A DNA stretch of 64,000 nucleotides from Hymenobacter sp. GOD-10R (GCF_035609205.1 NZ_CP141184.1:5277001-5341000); one strand, 5' to 3'; positions 45,073 through 54,989 are shown, counted from the stretch's first letter. A program made the numbers and translations. Notes: generated by a model not told the origin, from the letters alone.

Positions 45073-45804
45073 TTACCGCTTACCCTCCTGACCGCCGATA
45101 TTCACAACCACACCGAAGTTAAATACCGAGTTTGCTGCCTTCAAAAACTTGCGCTGACGCAAGCCAAAGTTGCTGCCACTGATGAGCTGCAGTTGCACCG
45201 GCCCAACGAGTTGCACGCGGGTGTACGTAATAGGTTCGATGAAGACGTTTTCTTCGCCCACTGTCGCCACGTTGTCGAGCTTGAAGTTCTCGAGCTGCAA
45301 ATAGCTCAGGCGCATTGCTGTGCCATACGTAATCGGGAAGTCGCGGCCGAAGACGTGCACGTTGCTGTTGTCTTTGGAGCTGTAGTTGACCTGCACGAAG
45401 TACTTGGTCAGGCCACTTTCCAGTGTGCGCGTAGTCACTTTTTCGGCATCGCGCTCCACGCGTTTGGAGTGCCCGCCTCCTAGACCGCCGTACACCTCTA
45501 GCACCCGCCGGTCGCTCAAGCGCGTGTAGTAACCTAGCCCTACTTCCCCGAAGTCATGATCAACGGCTCTCTTTTTCTTATCAGTGTGCAAGAAAGAGGC
45601 ACTCCCCATCACCCCTAGGTGCTCGCCCACAGCATAGGCTCCCTGCAACGATACGTTGTTGTCTAAGTTCGTGTGGATGCCCCCGCTGAACTCGCCCTTT
45701 TGGGTAAGCAACGGTACCTGCGGCGGTGGCGGAAAATACAAGGACGAGCAACTCGCCAGAAAGGGTACGAAGAGCGTCAGCAGCGCCCGTAACAAGAGCT
45801 TCAT
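45073..45804 (-). CDS. outer membrane beta-barrel lipoprotein, unknown function (paralogue 1)
   Basis: A 243-residue protein with a lipoprotein signal and lipobox FLASC (Cys about 19), then a Pro-rich linker (SSLYFPPPPQVPLLTQKGE) and Gly- and aromatic-rich beta strands: AYAVGEHLGVMGSASF, EVGLGYYTRL, LEVYGGLGGG. The layout (SC-S-x-Y-P linker, then LLTQKGE, then repeating barrel strands) is shared with the protein at 48762-49532, so the two are probably paralogues. Function unknown. It lies convergent with the HAD gene. Confidence 0.75.
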   Translation of the reverse strand: MKLLLRALLTLFVPFLASCSSLYFPPPPQVPLLTQKGEFSGGIHTNLDNNVSLQGAYAVGEHLGVMGSASFLHTDKKKRAVDHDFGEVGLGYYTRLSDRRVLEVYGGLGGGHSKRVERDAEKVTTRTLESGLTKYFVQVNYSSKDNSNVHVFGRDFPITYGTAMRLSYLQLENFKLDNVATVGEENVFIEPITYTRVQLVGPVQLQLISGSNFGLRQRKFLKAANSVFNFGVVVNIGGQEGKR

Positions 45805-45945
45805 ATCCGAAAGCTAAGCAGATTGTGGAGCCAAAACGAATAGAGTAGCATTTCGTTGCCGACCCTTCGGCGCGTACCTGCGTATAGCAAGCCCAACCGT
45901 AGGCTACTTCTATCACCTAGGGGCCACCCATTCTGCGCACATTCC

Positions 45946-47346
45946 ATGCCCACTTCTTACGACGTTCTAATTATAGGTTCCGGTCAAGCCGGCAACCCAC
46001 TAGCTGTTTCTTTTGCCAAAGCCGGCCGCAAGGTGGTGCTAGTGGAAGAAAAGTTTTTCGGCGGCTCCTGCATCAACTATGGCTGCACTCCGACCAAAGC
46101 CTTACTAGCTTCCGCCGAGCGGGCGCACCAAGTTCGGACGGCCGAGGCCTATGGCATTGGAGCGGAAGAGCCCAAGGTGGATTTTGCTGCTGTGATGGCC
46201 CGTAAGAATCACATTGTCGAAGAAATGCGCGAGGGCACGGTCAAGAACCTGACGGAGGAGCAGCCCAACATCACCGTATTGCACGGTCACGCTGAGTTTA
46301 CGGGGCCGCACAGCCTGCGCGTCACGCTCGATGATGCCAAGACGCAAGAGATTGAGGCAGAGCTAATCTTCATCAACACAGGTACGCACGCTGCTGCTCC
46401 CAATATCGAGGGACTACTGGACGTACCCTACTTGACCCCCACCCAAATGCTTGACAACCCGGAGCTTCCCGAGCACTTGTTGATTTTGGGTGGGAGCTAT
46501 ATTGGGCTGGAGTTTGGTCAAATTTTCCGCCGCCTAGGTAGCAAGGTCACAATCATTGAATCAAACCCGAAGGTATTATCCCGCGAAGACGACGACGTGT
46601 GCGATGCCATGCAACAGCTGCTCGCCGATGAAGGCGTGGAGTTCGTGCTAGGTGTCGAGGCCCGCCGCGTGTCGCAGAACGCGGAAGGCGTGCTGACGCT
46701 GACCGTCGACACCGAGGAGGGTGAGCGGCGCCTACGAGGCACGCACCTGCTCGTCGCTACGGGTCGCGAGCCCAACACTAACAAGCTAGGTCTAGATAAA
46801 GCCGGGGTGGAACTCGATGAGGATGGCTATATCAAAGTCAATGATGATCTGCTCACCAATGTACCCGGCGTGTATGCCCTTGGCGATGTGCACGGGGGGC
46901 CTCAATTCACGCATATCAGCTACGACGATTACCGCGTGGTGCGCGATGCTATTCTGCACGATAAGCCTCGCTCAGCTAAAAAGCGTCCGCTTCCCTACGT
47001 GGTGTTTACGCAACCTCAGCTTGGTCGCGTCGGCTTGTCGGAGAAGCAAGCCCAGGAAGACAAGATCCCCTACCGAGTGGCTTCTTTACCCGTCTCGACC
47101 ATTGGCCGCGCCCGTGAAACGGGGCATACCGCTGGCTTTATCAAAGTGTTGGTCGACGAGGACAACCACATTCTCGGTACGGCTGTCTTAAGTGAGCAAG
47201 GCGGCGAAATCATGACGATGCTTCAGCTAGCAATGACCGGTAATCTTACGTGCAATGTGCTGCAAGGAATGGTAATCGCCCACCCGACCTGGGCTGAGGC
47301 GTTGAACAACTTGTTTACCAAACTAGTGCAGCCCGAGGAGGCGTAA
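45946..47346 (+). CDS. FAD-dependent pyridine nucleotide-disulfide oxidoreductase (mercuric reductase/lipoamide dehydrogenase-like)
   Basis: A 466-residue flavoenzyme. It has the FAD-binding VLIIGSGQAGNPLAV, the redox-active disulfide GGSCINYGCTPTKALL (Cys-x4-Cys), the NAD-binding LILGGSYIGLEFGQIF, and a second FAD motif GVYALGDVHGG. The dimerisation domain ends NLFTKLVQPEEA. It lacks the extra cysteines of MerA C-termini and the HMA domain, so mercury reduction is unlikely; the class reduces disulfides or quinones. The start at 45946 (MPTSYDVLIIG) is chosen. Single gene. Confidence 0.88.
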   Translation: MPTSYDVLIIGSGQAGNPLAVSFAKAGRKVVLVEEKFFGGSCINYGCTPTKALLASAERAHQVRTAEAYGIGAEEPKVDFAAVMARKNHIVEEMREGTVKNLTEEQPNITVLHGHAEFTGPHSLRVTLDDAKTQEIEAELIFINTGTHAAAPNIEGLLDVPYLTPTQMLDNPELPEHLLILGGSYIGLEFGQIFRRLGSKVTIIESNPKVLSREDDDVCDAMQQLLADEGVEFVLGVEARRVSQNAEGVLTLTVDTEEGERRLRGTHLLVATGREPNTNKLGLDKAGVELDEDGYIKVNDDLLTNVPGVYALGDVHGGPQFTHISYDDYRVVRDAILHDKPRSAKKRPLPYVVFTQPQLGRVGLSEKQAQEDKIPYRVASLPVSTIGRARETGHTAGFIKVLVDEDNHILGTAVLSEQGGEIMTMLQLAMTGNLTCNVLQGMVIAHPTWAEALNNLFTKLVQPEEA

Positions 47347-47377
47347 CAGCTAGCCTCTTGTAGTTATTGCTCCGCTT

Positions 47378-47403
47378 AAGGCTGCTCGAACTCGGGCAGC
47401 CTT
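47378..47403 (+). terminator. intrinsic terminator
   Basis: AAGGCTGC at 47378 pairs with GCAGCCTT at 47396-47403, then a T-rich tail (CCTTTTT). It lies 32 bases after the flavoenzyme stop. Confidence 0.8.
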
Positions 47404-47537
47404 CCTTTTTATGACTGTATATAGAATAAATTTAATAATATCTGTATATGAATTTGTATTTAAACTTTTCTTTTACAAAATTTGACATACCGTAGAATAC
47501 AGACAAAAAATCATAAACATAATTCAATACTTGCCGC

Positions 47538-48749
47538 ATGAGAAAAGCTCTACTTTTCGCTAATCTGCTTCTTTCATTCGGTGCTTTTAGCCAGAGTGCT
47601 CCTACTCCCGCCCCCAAGGCACCCCAGGATGCGAATGGTTTTCCCTCGGGCAACGTTGCCACCCACAGCCAGACTACCTCACCTAGCGCAAGCACGACAG
47701 CCACCACTTACTCGTACACCGGCGTGCGGGCGCTCACCGAGATTAATGATGCCAATGACGCTGATGCTTATCCTTGGCTTTCCCCCAGTGGCCTGCGCTT
47801 GTACTACATCACCGGCACCGATAGCAAGCTGATGTTTACGCAGCGCACGAGCATCACAGGCAGTTTCTGCGCTCCTATCACTGTGCCGCTTGCGTTACCT
47901 TATGCACCTAGCTCCTGCTGGCTCTCCGCCAATGAATTAGACATCTACTTCACGGCCAACAACTGCCTCTACTTTGCTCAGCGACCTTCGCTCACGGCTA
48001 GCTTTGGTGCGCCAGCGATGGTTTCGCTCACAGGGCTGCTTACTTCCTTCATTGCTGCCCCATCGCTCACTACTACGAAAGACCGGCTGTTTCTCTTCGC
48101 AGCAGCTATTGGCATTGTAGAGTTTGCGCGGACGTCAGCTACTTCCTTCAACTACGTCCGCACCCTGCCCGTACCAGCTGGCTACCAACCCTTCCCGGGG
48201 CAGCTCTCTAAAGATGACCTGACGTACTTCCTAGGTGCATCGCACGGCACCGCCCAACGCTCGCTGTACCAAATCACCCGCCCCACCACCACCGATGCTT
48301 TTAATGCTAGCTCCTTCCAGCAAGTACAAGGCCTCAGCGACGTAACGCTCTACAACGGCCAGCCTTCTATGTCGGCCAATATGGAGTGTATGGCCTTCAC
48401 TGGTACTTCCTTTAACAGCTGGTCTTCCAACGAGTTATACCTAGCTACGCGCAGCACCGCAACCATTCTGTCGGCTGCCAAAGGCGCCCAGCTAAACGTA
48501 GCTATTTATCCCAACCCAGCCGCTGACTACATCAAACTGAAGTATGCGTATTCGGCCGCTCACCCAGGTACGCTAGCTATTATGGCTACTACCGGCGCCA
48601 CGGTGCTCACGCAGCCGCTAAATGATGCTTCTGGCCAGCTTACGCTTAATACCCAAGGACTGCGCAACGGCGTTTACCTCTACCGCATTTCGCAGCTCGA
48701 CAATGATAAGCTAGCCGTCAGCACTGGCAAGTTTGTTGTCGCTCACTAA
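47538..48749 (+). CDS. T9SS-secreted protein with PD40-type propeller
   Basis: A 403-residue secreted protein. A signal peptide (ending LSFGAFSQS) is followed by a low-complexity Pro/Ser/Thr stretch (about residues 20-55), a beta-propeller of PD40/WD40-like repeats (for example DADAYPWLSPSGLRLYYIT, SCWLSANELDIYFTANNC), and a type IX secretion type A sorting domain at the C-terminus (VAIYPNPAADYIKLKY to RNGVYLYRIS). It is exported to the cell surface or medium. The preceding 125 bases are strongly A/T-rich, marking the promoter. The propeller ligand is unknown. Confidence 0.88.
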   Translation: MRKALLFANLLLSFGAFSQSAPTPAPKAPQDANGFPSGNVATHSQTTSPSASTTATTYSYTGVRALTEINDANDADAYPWLSPSGLRLYYITGTDSKLMFTQRTSITGSFCAPITVPLALPYAPSSCWLSANELDIYFTANNCLYFAQRPSLTASFGAPAMVSLTGLLTSFIAAPSLTTTKDRLFLFAAAIGIVEFARTSATSFNYVRTLPVPAGYQPFPGQLSKDDLTYFLGASHGTAQRSLYQITRPTTTDAFNASSFQQVQGLSDVTLYNGQPSMSANMECMAFTGTSFNSWSSNELYLATRSTATILSAAKGAQLNVAIYPNPAADYIKLKYAYSAAHPGTLAIMATTGATVLTQPLNDASGQLTLNTQGLRNGVYLYRISQLDNDKLAVSTGKFVVAH

Positions 48750-48761
48750 CGAACTTAGCGC

Positions 48762-49532
48762 TTAATCTCTCTTTTTGAAGCGGTGCGGGTAGATTACTAG
48801 TCCGAGCGAAGTAAGTACCTGCGGCTCTTTTAAATGGGAAAGCGTCTTTTTGTACACATCTTTCTTCGTGTAATCAGTTGACCACGACGCGCTAACTGCT
48901 AACTGCAGCTGCGCCCACGGGAACACCCCCTGCCGGTCCCAATAGCGCACGAAGAACATTGGCTCGTTGCGGGTCATGCGCTTTAAATTTATCGGTAAGC
49001 CATTGTTAGTTAAGGTAGGAAACCACACCTGCGACAGCCGGTACGTCACGCCCATTGTTGTCCGTTCGCCTTCGTAGGCCGCAAATACTTCCCCAAAGAG
49101 CTTGCGAAAACGTGCTTCATAATGATAAGGCGTAATCGTATCAGCTACTGACTCAAACTCGCCCTCGTTGAAGCGCCGGCTACTATTGCCGCGGCCGTAT
49201 CCACCTAGCCCACCAGCCAACCACTGCTCCGAAAGCGGCCAATACGTACCGGCGCTTGCCTCAAACTGCTGCAGGCGAAAATAGCGACGCGTAGTATCTG
49301 CTTTGCCCGGCCGCAGTCCACCCGCGGCGCGCACCAGCACATGGCGCATGGGCGAGTAAGCAATGGAGCCCTCCAGCCGCTTCGCCAAGAAAACACTACC
49401 AACCACTTCTGCTTGGCCTTTATCGCGGAGCATGGGTGCGCTTGGCTGCAAAGGAGTATATACCGAGCAGCTTGCCAGCAAACCCGTAGAAGCGAGACCT
49501 AGGTACTTATGCGTGCGTAAAGAATACTTCAT
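48762..49532 (-). CDS. outer membrane beta-barrel lipoprotein, unknown function (paralogue 2)
   Basis: A 256-residue protein with lipobox GLLASC (Cys about 22), a Pro-containing linker (SVYTPLQPSAPMLRDKGQ), then Gly- and aromatic-rich strands (SIAYSPMRHVLVRAAGGLRPG, TYWPLSEQWLAGGLGGYGRG). It shares its layout with the protein at 45073-45804. Function unknown. The ACCTAGGT palindrome lies in its signal-peptide codons (49497-49504). Confidence 0.75.
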   Translation of the reverse strand: MKYSLRTHKYLGLASTGLLASCSVYTPLQPSAPMLRDKGQAEVVGSVFLAKRLEGSIAYSPMRHVLVRAAGGLRPGKADTTRRYFRLQQFEASAGTYWPLSEQWLAGGLGGYGRGNSSRRFNEGEFESVADTITPYHYEARFRKLFGEVFAAYEGERTTMGVTYRLSQVWFPTLTNNGLPINLKRMTRNEPMFFVRYWDRQGVFPWAQLQLAVSASWSTDYTKKDVYKKTLSHLKEPQVLTSLGLVIYPHRFKKRD

Positions 49533-49608
49533 AAACGACAGATAGCTGACTCAGATAGACATACATGCGTATGAGCCGACTAGTCTGCTCGAAGTTGCAC
49601 GGGCACAA

Positions 49609-49642
49609 AAAAGCCGCCGCAACTTTCGTCACGGCGGCTTTT
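49609..49642 (-). terminator. intrinsic terminator of the RNase Y gene
   Basis: AAAAGCCGCCG (49609-49619) pairs with CGGCGGCTTTT (49632-49642); the A-run becomes a U-run for minus-strand transcripts. It lies 20 bases after the rny stop. Confidence 0.9.
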
Positions 49643-49661
49643 CAAGCTAGGTTTCCCTGTA

Positions 49662-51326
49662 TTATTTGGCGTATGCCACGGCGCGCATTTCCCGGATTAC
49701 GGTAATCTTGATCTGGCCGGGATATTGCATTTCTTTCTCAATCTTTTGCGAGATTTCGTAGCTCAGCTCTTGAGCCCGCTCATCGCTCACGTTCTCAGCA
49801 TTCACCATCACGCGCAGCTCACGGCCGGCCTGAATGGCGTAGCACTGATTTACACCTTCGAAGCCCACAGCTGTTTCTTCTAGCTGCTTTAGGCGCTTGA
49901 TGTAGCTTTCCATCATCTCGCGACGAGCACCGGGGCGCGAGCCACTGATGGCGTCGCAAGCCTGCACGAGTGGCGAAATCATGGCCGTCATTTCGATTTC
50001 GTCGTGGTGGGCACCGATGGCGTTTACTACGTCGGGGTGCTCCTTGTACTTCTTGGCCATCTCCATACCGAGGATGGCGTGGGGTAGCTCTGGCTCTTCG
50101 GTGCTTACTTTACCAATGTCGTGCAGAAGGCCAGCCCGCTTGGCGTGCTTCACGTTCAGACCTAGCTCCGCCGCCATGGTAGCGCAAAGGTTGGCTACCT
50201 CGCGCGAGTGCTGGAGCAGGTTTTGGCCGTAGCTGGAGCGGAAACGCATCCGACCTACCATCTTAATCAGCTCGGGGTGCAAGCCGTGGATACCTAGGTC
50301 GATGATGGTCCGCTCACCAATCTCTACAATCTCCTCGTCGATATTCTTGCGGGTTTTGGCCACAATCTCCTCAATACGAGCTGGGTGAATACGGCCGTCT
50401 TTCACCAGCAAGTGCAGCGACAAACGCGCTACCTCGCGGCGCACTGGGTCGAAGCCCGAAATGATGATGGCCTCAGGCGTATCATCCACAATGATTTCAA
50501 CACCCGTAGCGGCTTCCAGCGCCCGAATGTTACGGCCTTCACGGCCAATGATTTTGCCTTTTACGTCGTCGGATTCGATGTTAAAAATCGAGACGCAGTT
50601 TTCTATCGCATGCTCAGCGGCGGTGCGCTGAATAGTTTCCAATACAATCTTCTTGGCGTCTTTGGTAGCCGTAAGTTTGGCTTGGGCAACTACATCTTTG
50701 ATGTAAGAGCTAGCCTGAATCTGGGCTTCATTACGCAAAGAATCAACGAGTTGCTCACGGGCTTCGGAGGCCGAAAGGCTGGCAATGGTTTCGAGCTGGT
50801 GCTGAATCTGGAGGCGCTGCTCTTCCACTTCCTGCTGTTGGCGGGTAAGCTTTTCCAGCTGTGCTTCGTGCGTGGCACGGCGCTTTTCGTCCTGCCCTTC
50901 CATCTTTTCGCGGAGCTGCTGCGATTCAGTCTGAATCTTCTCGCGCAACATGTCCAGATCCTTTTCCTTTTTCTGGAGCTGTTCGAGTTGGCGCTGCGTG
51001 GTTTGGGTCAGCTGCTTAATGCTCTGCTCCTGCTCCTGCACCGCAAGGCGGCGCTGAGCTAGGTCAGTTTCTAATTCAGTTTTCTGCCGACGGCTGTCTA
51101 GGTCGAACTCGTTCTTGAGTTGGCGAAACTTATCCTTCGACTGCTGAATACGCTCATCGCGGATGCGGTTAGCCTTTTCTTCGGCTTCTTGGAGGAGTTG
51201 TTGGGCGCGGGCTTGCGCTTGGGCTTCGTGGTCCTGCCGGGCCTTTCCGGCCAGCAGGCGTCCTAGCACAATGCCGGCCCCGAGGGCAACGACAGTGGCA
51301 AGGACAATATACACAATGGTGGGCAT
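49662..51326 (-). CDS. rny: ribonuclease Y
   Basis: A 554-residue membrane-anchored endoribonuclease that starts mRNA decay. Order: one N-terminal transmembrane segment (about residues 3-25), a very long Gln/Glu/Lys-rich coiled coil (about 35-215), a KH RNA-binding domain ([20 protein letters not shown], about 255-330), and an HD phosphodiesterase domain ([24 protein letters not shown] with the HD pair) to the C-terminus. Length and order match RNase Y exactly. The zapA gene lies about 120 bases upstream on the same strand. Confidence 0.96.
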   Translation of the reverse strand: MPTIVYIVLATVVALGAGIVLGRLLAGKARQDHEAQAQARAQQLLQEAEEKANRIRDERIQQSKDKFRQLKNEFDLDSRRQKTELETDLAQRRLAVQEQEQSIKQLTQTTQRQLEQLQKKEKDLDMLREKIQTESQQLREKMEGQDEKRRATHEAQLEKLTRQQQEVEEQRLQIQHQLETIASLSASEAREQLVDSLRNEAQIQASSYIKDVVAQAKLTATKDAKKIVLETIQRTAAEHAIENCVSIFNIESDDVKGKIIGREGRNIRALEAATGVEIIVDDTPEAIIISGFDPVRREVARLSLHLLVKDGRIHPARIEEIVAKTRKNIDEEIVEIGERTIIDLGIHGLHPELIKMVGRMRFRSSYGQNLLQHSREVANLCATMAAELGLNVKHAKRAGLLHDIGKVSTEEPELPHAILGMEMAKKYKEHPDVVNAIGAHHDEIEMTAMISPLVQACDAISGSRPGARREMMESYIKRLKQLEETAVGFEGVNQCYAIQAGRELRVMVNAENVSDERAQELSYEISQKIEKEMQYPGQIKITVIREMRAVAYAK

Positions 51327-51449
51327 GAGCTATGGTTTATGGGAGGAATTAAAAACCATAACAACAAACGTCTGCCCAACGTCCCCGAAAAGCAGCAAAG
51401 CCGATTACTTCGCTCCTAGTCGGATAGAAAGCTGTGCCGTTACTCCGAA

Positions 51450-51740
51450 CTAACTGAGTACTAGCGTCGCAAGCAGCTTATCCAAGCGCGACAGGCGCTC
51501 GGTCAAGGCTGCATCGGTCCCATCCTTTTCCTTACTGACTTTCAGGCTATCAGCCATGGTCGACAATGCGGCCATGGCCAGCAGATCTTGCTTGTCCTGA
51601 ATGCCGTACTGTTCACGAAAATCCTTGATTCGGTCATTGAGCAGCTTTCCTGCCATGCGCAGGCGCTCCTCCTCCTGGGGGCTTACCCGCATTGGATAAT
51701 CCCGGTCGGCGACACGAATTTTAATGGATAAATCGCTCAT
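51450..51740 (-). CDS. zapA: cell division protein ZapA
   Basis: A 96-residue ZapA, which cross-links FtsZ filaments in the division ring. It has a short beta N-terminus (LSIKIRVADRDYPMRVSPQEEE), a long helix with LLNDRIKDFREQYGIQDKQDLLAMAALSTMAD, and a coiled-coil end. Length matches the family. It lies 30 bases downstream of a coiled-coil protein gene that is probably cotranscribed. Confidence 0.9.
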   Translation of the reverse strand: MSDLSIKIRVADRDYPMRVSPQEEERLRMAGKLLNDRIKDFREQYGIQDKQDLLAMAALSTMADSLKVSKEKDGTDAALTERLSRLDKLLATLVLS

Positions 51741-51770
51741 AATCAGCAACAGGTGGAATCTTGATGGTCG

Positions 51771-52067
51771 TTACTCCCTCAAATAGGCAAGGCACTTATC
51801 AATTTCTCGAATATAGTCGTTGAGGCGGTGTTTCAGCTCGGTGGCGTGGGCAGGGTCTCCTGCTATGGTATTGACAAGTTTAACGATATTCTCCTGATTT
51901 TGGAAATCCTTCACCTGCCGGTCCCGGTCGCGCACGTCGGCGCGGAGTTGCTGGATGGTGGTTTGGGCATCGGCTAGCTCCTCGCGCAACTGCTGATAAG
52001 CAGCCACTAACGACGTTACCTGCCGCTCCAAGCGGTCGAGATGGGCAAGCTGTTGGGAGGAGGCCAT
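51771..52067 (-). CDS. coiled-coil protein upstream of zapA (ZapB-like)
   Basis: A 98-residue protein that is almost one continuous coiled coil (LDRLERQVTSLVAAYQQLREEL, then TIQQLRADVRDRDRQVKDFQ). Small coiled coils directly before zapA are common in Bacteroidota and could act like ZapB as a spacer on the Z-ring. The division role is inferred from position and shape; the sequence itself is not diagnostic. The start at 52067 (MASSQQL) is preferred over one two codons upstream. Confidence 0.75.
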   Translation of the reverse strand: MASSQQLAHLDRLERQVTSLVAAYQQLREELADAQTTIQQLRADVRDRDRQVKDFQNQENIVKLVNTIAGDPAHATELKHRLNDYIREIDKCLAYLRE

Positions 52068-52111
52068 TGGCAAAAGAATCTAGGCAAGCCTCGCGGCTTT
52101 TGGTTTAAAAA

Positions 52112-52157
52112 ACCCACCGTAACGGGCCAATTCTAGATTTGGCTCGTTACGGTGGGT
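52112..52157 (-). terminator. intrinsic terminator
   Basis: ACCCACCGTAACG (52112-52124) pairs with CGTTACGGTGGGT (52145-52157) with an inner GGCCAA/TTGGCT stem, and an A-run before it. It ends minus-strand transcripts of the small membrane protein gene at 52180. Confidence 0.85.
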
Positions 52158-52179
52158 AAGTTAAGATAACGGTGAATAG

Positions 52180-52407
52180 TTAGCGGCTGGCACGCAGGTC
52201 ATCTACCTCAGTTTCTAGCTCGTGTACCCGTGCTTCCAGCCGCCGACGGTGAAAGTTGCCAGCCAATAGCATTAGCCCAAAGCTACCTACCAACAGCAAA
52301 CGACTGAAGCTCTCACTGCTCAAATGCCTAAAACTCACGAATACACTAACCATTGTTAGTACAGCGGATAGTATGTACAGCATTTTCTCTAGTCCGTTCG
52401 TAGCCAT
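52180..52407 (-). CDS. small membrane protein with C-terminal coiled coil
   Basis: A 75-residue protein with two hydrophobic segments (LYILSAVLTMVSVFVSF and LLLVGSFGLMLLAGNF) and a charged coiled-coil tail (RRRLEARVHELETEVDDLRASR). Not recognised. It lies between the pheT gene and the zapA group on the same strand and has its own terminator. The start at 52407 (MATNGLEK) is chosen. Confidence 0.7.
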   Translation of the reverse strand: MATNGLEKMLYILSAVLTMVSVFVSFRHLSSESFSRLLLVGSFGLMLLAGNFHRRRLEARVHELETEVDDLRASR

Positions 52408-52475
52408 GATATTTGGGCAGTTAGCTAACAGTTTAGTCGTCAACAAGGTATTAAAAAGCTAACGCTTCACAAATA

Positions 52476-54896
52476 TCAACGGCGGATCACAGCACCGGCT
52501 TGCTTCTCGAACTGGCCAATCAGGCGCTGCATCACCGCGTCGATGGCTTGCTCCGTGAGCGTCTGCGTGGGGTCTTGCAGGGCGAAGCTCACCGAGTACG
52601 ACTTCTTATCGGCACCTAGGTTCTCGCCCTCATACACGTCGAACACGTTCACGCTTTGCAGCAGCTTCTTCTCGGTGCGCTGGGCAATCTGGCGCAGCTG
52701 ATCGAACGTCACGGTGCGGTCGACCACCAACGACAAGTCACGGCGCACTTCGGGGAACTTCGGCAGCTCTCGAGCGACGAGTGTGGCTTTGTACTTGCGC
52801 ATCAACCACTCCCAGTCTAGTTCGGCGTACCACACGGGCTGGCTCACATCGAGACGCTTGAGCACGCCCGGCGACACAGCACCTAGCTGCGCTACGGGCT
52901 GGTTCTGCACTAAAAGCGTAAGGCCACCAGCCATATAGGGGTGCTGCACAGGTTGCGGTACCGGCGCGGCATACCCTAGGGCGCTTAGTACCTGCTGTAC
53001 TACACTAGCTAGATCGTGGAATGTTGTCTTCTCGGCTTTGTGCTGCCAGGTCTCAGCCGTGGCGTTGCCGGTCAGGTAAATAGCGAGCTTGTTCTTTTCT
53101 TGGTATTGACCGTCGGCCTGGCGGTGGTACGTTTTGCCGAACTCGTACAGCTTCAGGTCGCGCTGGCGGCGGTTTAGGTTGTAGCGCACCACTTCTAGGC
53201 CGGAGTGCAACACGCTGGGGCGCATCACGTTCAGCTCGGCGCTGTTGTAGTTGAGCACGTGCACCAATGCTTCGTTTGGCTCGCTTTCTTTCTCGAAATA
53301 CTGCGAGTTGGTGAGCGAGTTGGTGATAATTTCAGAGAAGCCTTGTCCGCTGAGCAGCCGCGCCGTGTTCTGGCGCACCACTTCCGGGTCGGGGTTTGGG
53401 AACTTGGCCAGGAAGGAAGCCGAGTTGAAGGGGCGCAACGCCACGTTGTTGTAGCCGTAGATGCGCAGGATTTCCTCAATCACGTCGGCCTCGCGGGTCA
53501 CGTCCACTTTGTGGGGCGGCACGGTCAGGTTCCACTCCTCCGCGCTTACTTCACTGATCACGATATCCAGGTCCGTCAGGATCTGGCGGATTTGCGTGGG
53601 TTCGATGTACTGACCAACCAGCCGCTCCACGCGGGCTAGGCGCAAGCGCACCGTGGTGGGCTGCACTGGCACGGGGTACTCGTCCACTACTGGCGCGGTG
53701 ATGCTAGCCCCAGCTACTTCTTGCAGCAACAGAGCCGCGCGTTGTAGCGCCACCGGCACCATGTTGGGGTCGGTGCCCCGCTCAAAGCGGAATGAAGCGT
53801 CGGTTTTAAGTTGGTGGGTTTGGGAAGTGCGGCGTACGGCCGCCGGCGCGAAGTAGGCGCTTTCCAGGAACACGCGGGTCGTGGCGTTGCTCACGCCCGA
53901 AGTCTTGCCACCGAACACGCCAGCCAGCGCCATAGGAGCACCATTGGCGTCCGCAATAACCAAGTCATCTGCTTTCAGGGTGCGCTCGGTGCCGTCGAGG
54001 GTCACGAACTTATCCCCTGCCGCAGCGCGCTTCACCCGGATTTGGCCGCCCGTAATTTGGTCGGCGTCGAAGGCGTGGAGGGGCTGGCCTAGCTCGTGCA
54101 ACACGAAGTTGGTGACGTCGACCACGTTGTTGATAGGTGACAAGTCAATGCTGCGCAAGCGGCGCTGGAGCCACTCTGGCGACGGACCTACCTGCACATT
54201 CTCCAGCAGCAAACCGGAGTAGCGCGGGCTAGCTTGCTCGTCTTCAATGGTCACGCTGATGTTGCTGGCACCCGTGGCGGGTGCTTGGAACTTGCTCACG
54301 TCGGGCAAGTGGCAGGGCTGCTGGAGCAGGGCACGCAGCTCGCGGGCCACGCCGTAGTGCGAAGCGGCATCGGCGCGGTTCGGGGTCAGGCCAATCTCGA
54401 ATACCGAGTCGGAACCTAGGCCGAAGTAGTCGGCGGCGGGGGTGCCATTCGCCAGCGGCGTATCCAGCACCATAATACCGGCGTGCGAGGTACCTAGGCC
54501 GATTTCATCCTCGGCGCAGATCATACCTTCGGAAGCCGCACCGCGAATTTTTGATTTTTTGATCTTAAATGGCTCTCCCTGCGAAGGGTACAGCATGGCA
54601 CCTTCCAGAGCCACAACTACTTTTTGGCCAGCGGCCACATTGGGCGCACCGCACACAATTTGGCGCGGAGTGCCGTCGCCGACGTCCACGGTGGTGAGGC
54701 TGAGCTTGTCGGCGTCGGGGTGTTTTTCGCAGGTGAGCACTTCGCCAAGTACGACGCCGCGCAAACCGCCCGGTACACTTTCCAGCTCCTCAATGCCTTC
54801 CACTTCCAGCCCAGAGCCGGTGAGCAGCGCGCCAATTTCGGCGGCAGATTTATCAGTAGGAATGAGCGTGCGGAGCCAGTCGAGGGAGATTTTCAT
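52476..54896 (-). CDS. pheT: phenylalanyl-tRNA synthetase beta subunit
   Basis: An 806-residue subunit of the tRNA-charging enzyme. Order: N-terminal MKISLDWLRTLIP, tRNA-binding OB domain (GEVLTCEKHPDADKLSLTTVDVG), B3/B4 editing domain, the B5 DNA-binding-like domain, a catalytic-like core, and the C-terminal anticodon-binding FDX-ACB domain (ELPKFPEVRRDLSLVVDRTVT). Length is normal. pheS is not adjacent. A likely promoter lies at 54990-55020. Confidence 0.97.
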   Translation of the reverse strand: MKISLDWLRTLIPTDKSAAEIGALLTGSGLEVEGIEELESVPGGLRGVVLGEVLTCEKHPDADKLSLTTVDVGDGTPRQIVCGAPNVAAGQKVVVALEGAMLYPSQGEPFKIKKSKIRGAASEGMICAEDEIGLGTSHAGIMVLDTPLANGTPAADYFGLGSDSVFEIGLTPNRADAASHYGVARELRALLQQPCHLPDVSKFQAPATGASNISVTIEDEQASPRYSGLLLENVQVGPSPEWLQRRLRSIDLSPINNVVDVTNFVLHELGQPLHAFDADQITGGQIRVKRAAAGDKFVTLDGTERTLKADDLVIADANGAPMALAGVFGGKTSGVSNATTRVFLESAYFAPAAVRRTSQTHQLKTDASFRFERGTDPNMVPVALQRAALLLQEVAGASITAPVVDEYPVPVQPTTVRLRLARVERLVGQYIEPTQIRQILTDLDIVISEVSAEEWNLTVPPHKVDVTREADVIEEILRIYGYNNVALRPFNSASFLAKFPNPDPEVVRQNTARLLSGQGFSEIITNSLTNSQYFEKESEPNEALVHVLNYNSAELNVMRPSVLHSGLEVVRYNLNRRQRDLKLYEFGKTYHRQADGQYQEKNKLAIYLTGNATAETWQHKAEKTTFHDLASVVQQVLSALGYAAPVPQPVQHPYMAGGLTLLVQNQPVAQLGAVSPGVLKRLDVSQPVWYAELDWEWLMRKYKATLVARELPKFPEVRRDLSLVVDRTVTFDQLRQIAQRTEKKLLQSVNVFDVYEGENLGADKKSYSVSFALQDPTQTLTEQAIDAVMQRLIGQFEKQAGAVIRR

Positions 54897-54989
54897 CAGT
54901 TAGCAGTTAACAGTTACCAGTTGCCAAGTACTAGCCGTCAATTAACTGATGATGTTAACTGATAACCATTAAGTGAAACTGGTTTAGCA

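Noticed and set aside
45946..47346. Mercuric reductase assignment
   Set aside because: There is no HMA domain, no C-terminal Cys pair, and no mer genes nearby; only the general disulfide reductase family can be supported.
50385..51062. 225-codon plus-strand open frame opposite the RNase Y gene, Leu-rich
   Set aside because: It mirrors the Gln/Glu-rich coiled coil of RNase Y; the Leu richness comes from reversed CAG and GAG codons.
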